Positions 62,368-64,000 of a stretch of 64,000 bases of DNA are shown here, piece by piece. The position numbers were made by a program, and so were the translations under genes. Source of the DNA: Euryarchaeota archaeon UBA259 (lineage in GTDB: Archaea > Thermoplasmatota > Poseidoniia > Poseidoniales > Poseidoniaceae); assembly GCA_002506275.1 (NCBI GenBank), contig DAXG01000029.1:26655-90654 (forward strand). Reading direction: 5' to 3'. The notes under the pieces were generated by a model. The model made no database searches, was not told the origin of the DNA, and saw only the letters and a program-made list of their open reading frames with translations. How positions within the stretch are numbered: position 1 is the stretch's first letter; each line of letters opens with the position of its first letter.

Positions 62368-64000
62368 TTGAGGGAACACGCACGAGCCGAAACCCCGCCG
62401 GACACTCTTCCGCTTAAAATCAAGAAAAAGAAGAAAATGGCAGCCGGAATTCCAGCCGTAACTTCATCCCTCAAGCATGGTCTCCAAAACATGGGCATTT
62501 CTCGCACCGTCAAGACATTGACCATGGTCAATCAACAAGAGGGTTTTGATTGTCCGGGTTGTGCATGGCCTGACCCATCGCACAGAACACAGTTCGAGTT
62601 CTGTGAAAACGGCGCTAAAGCGGTTGCTGATGAGGCGACGAAGCGTCGCGTGACCCCAGAGTTTTTTTCGAAGCACAGTATTCAATATCTCTCTATGCAA
62701 AGTGACCGCTGGCTCAACAAGCAAGGTAGGATCACTCATCCGATGGTGCTTGAAGAAGGGAGTTCTCATTATGTTCCGATCACATGGGATGATGCTTTTT
62801 CAATGATTGCAGGAGAGGTGAACAAACTTGAGAATCCGAACCGCTCAGTGTTCTACACATCTGGGCGAACCAGCAATGAAGCTGCCTTTCTCTACCAGGC
62901 CATGGTGCGAAGCATCGGAACCAACAACTTACCCGATTGCTCGAACATGTGCCATGAATCAAGTGGTAAAGGTCTAGGTGCAACAATTGGCATTGGCAAA
63001 GGAACTGTGCATCTCGATGATTTCAATCATGCAGACGTCATTCTCGTCATTGGCCAGAACCCCGGCACCAATCATCCTCGTATGCTCACTGCACTAAGGG
63101 ATGCGAAGTTAAAGGGCGCTACTCTCATCCATGTCAATCCACTCCCTGAAGCAGGATTAGAGCGCTTCAAACACCCTCAAGATTATATGAAGATGAATCT
63201 TTCATCCACTCAACTTTCGGATTTCCACTTGCCGGTTAAAATCGGTGGAGATGCTGCTTTACTCAAAGGCCTCATCAAGATTCACGATGAACTGGGTCAT
63301 CTTGATTCAAAATTTATCGCAAATCAGACTGGAGGTTTCGACTCAATGCTGGAAAAAGCTCGCGATACAGATTGGAATGCCATCGTTCGAGATTCAGGCC
63401 TTCCACGTGAACTTATTTCCGAAGTAGGCCAAGTTGTAGCCCGTTCAAAAGCAACGATTGCATGCTGGGCGATGGGTCTTACACAGCAGCCAAATGGAGT
63501 TGCAGTCATACAGGAAGTCGTAAACCTCCTCTTGATGGGCGGTCATGTGGGTCGGCCTGGGGCAGGGTTCTGTCCCGTTCGCGGGCATTCCAATGTTCAA
63601 GGTGACCGAACCGTTGGAATCTGGGAAGCAGCACCGGTTTCGTTTATTGAACGGATGGAAAAGGGACTCAACATCTCTATTCCTCGTGAACATGGCTATG
63701 ATGTCGTGGGCGCAATACAAGCCATGAGAGACGGCGCTGTCGACGTCTTTTTTTGCATGGGGGGGAACTTCATTTCTGCTACACCAGATACGATGGCGAC
63801 AGCTGAAGGTTTGCGTAAGGTTGGCTTAACAGTTCAAGTCTCCACCAAACTCAATCGCTCGCATTTGGTGACCGGTAAGAAGGCATTGATACTACCGTGT
63901 TTGGGCCGCACCGAACTGGATGTTCAAGGCACTGGGCCTCAATTCGTCTCCGTGGAAAACTCCATGGGAATCGTCCACAGGTCGACCGGATCACTCCCTC
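62368..64000 (+). CDS. YdeP/FdhF2-type molybdopterin oxidoreductase, partial
   Basis: The frame is open to the window end, so the gene is truncated by the window. It follows Escherichia coli YdeP closely: FDCPGCAWPDP, FYTSGRTSNEAAFLYQ, NLPDCSNMCHE, NPGTNHPRMLT, NVQGDRTVGI and CMGGNF. The SNMCHE cysteine lies where formate dehydrogenase H has selenocysteine, a likely molybdenum ligand. The codon is TGC, so no selenocysteine is used. TTG 62368 begins the frame after GGTGGG; ATG 62437 is another possible start. The substrate is unknown for this family. Confidence 0.87.
   Translation, partial: MREHARAETPPDTLPLKIKKKKKMAAGIPAVTSSLKHGLQNMGISRTVKTLTMVNQQEGFDCPGCAWPDPSHRTQFEFCENGAKAVADEATKRRVTPEFFSKHSIQYLSMQSDRWLNKQGRITHPMVLEEGSSHYVPITWDDAFSMIAGEVNKLENPNRSVFYTSGRTSNEAAFLYQAMVRSIGTNNLPDCSNMCHESSGKGLGATIGIGKGTVHLDDFNHADVILVIGQNPGTNHPRMLTALRDAKLKGATLIHVNPLPEAGLERFKHPQDYMKMNLSSTQLSDFHLPVKIGGDAALLKGLIKIHDELGHLDSKFIANQTGGFDSMLEKARDTDWNAIVRDSGLPRELISEVGQVVARSKATIACWAMGLTQQPNGVAVIQEVVNLLLMGGHVGRPGAGFCPVRGHSNVQGDRTVGIWEAAPVSFIERMEKGLNISIPREHGYDVVGAIQAMRDGAVDVFFCMGGNFISATPDTMATAEGLRKVGLTVQVSTKLNRSHLVTGKKALILPCLGRTELDVQGTGPQFVSVENSMGIVHRSTGSLP

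Noticed and set aside
62368-64000. Selenocysteine in the YdeP-type oxidoreductase
   Set aside because: The aligned codon is TGC (cysteine) and no in-frame TGA appears in the conserved region.
1-64000. CRISPR array, insertion sequence or prophage
   Set aside because: No regularly spaced repeats, transposase or integrase motifs, or phage structural genes were found; the only repeats are inside two coding regions.

Overview
This is a continuous stretch of chromosome from an archaeon, most likely a planktonic marine euryarchaeon of the Marine Group II / Poseidoniales type. The archaeal core genes are unambiguous: proteasome alpha subunit and proteasome-activating nucleotidase, the exosome trio Rrp4-Rrp41-Rrp42, SBDS, L37Ae, prefoldin beta, EF-2 with its diphthamide histidine, small primase subunit, TiaS, MBF1, Tsr3, isopentenyl phosphate kinase and an archaeosortase. 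A type I IPP isomerase, large secreted proteins with lectin and EF-hand/thrombospondin-3 modules, and many small membrane proteins fit that group; the exact lineage is inference. Genes are packed tightly with many ATGA or TGATG overlaps, and no gap exceeds 300 bases. I see no tRNA, rRNA, CRISPR array, insertion sequence or prophage.

Layout. 1-8.4 kb: a giant surface protein, an archaeosortase, a HAD phosphatase, TiaS, a RecA-fold protein with a broken Walker A, and small membrane proteins. 8.4-17.4 kb: purB and dph6, then the proteasome/exosome/translation operon (psmA, SBDS, rrp4, rrp41, rrp42, rpl37ae, a Pcc1-like gene, prefoldin beta, a DHH phosphoesterase and a helical protein). 17.4-20.1 kb: Nudix, a TPR-like protein and a UbiD-family decarboxylase. 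20.3-24.2 kb: rps12, rps7, EF-2, MOSC. 24.2-32.4 kb: a fused IPP isomerase/prenyl diphosphate synthase, isopentenyl phosphate kinase, KptA, a thiolase with an unusual DUF35 partner, zinc-ribbon proteins and an actin-like ATPase. 32.4-40.6 kb (minus strand): a UDG-like protein, ProRS, membrane proteins, transaldolase, a MazG-like protein, split transketolase and an OPT transporter. 40.7-49.7 kb: a P2-type ATPase, futalosine-pathway menaquinone genes mqnE, mqnA and mqnD, a membrane-anchored beta-propeller protein, and a half-length deoxyhypusine hydroxylase homologue. 49.7-64 kb: priS, a pair of repeat-tailed proteins, a hydrolase, a CNNM-type protein, MetRS, a formiminotransferase/cyclodeaminase pair, PAN, MBF1, Tsr3, FdhD and a YdeP-type molybdopterin oxidoreductase running off the end.

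How it fits together. The UbiD-family enzyme, isopentenyl phosphate kinase, IPP isomerase-prenyltransferase fusion and thiolase locus point to archaeal mevalonate metabolism leading to membrane lipid and quinone chains. mqnE/A/D make the naphthoquinone ring of menaquinone. Dph6 acts on EF-2 and, by homology, the half-DOHH would act on aIF5A, so two translation-factor modifications are represented. The observation I would follow first is the half-length DOHH at 48912-49406: it matches the C-terminal half of the eukaryotic enzyme, keeps two HE metal motifs at the family's 33-residue spacing, and could rebuild the di-iron site as a dimer.
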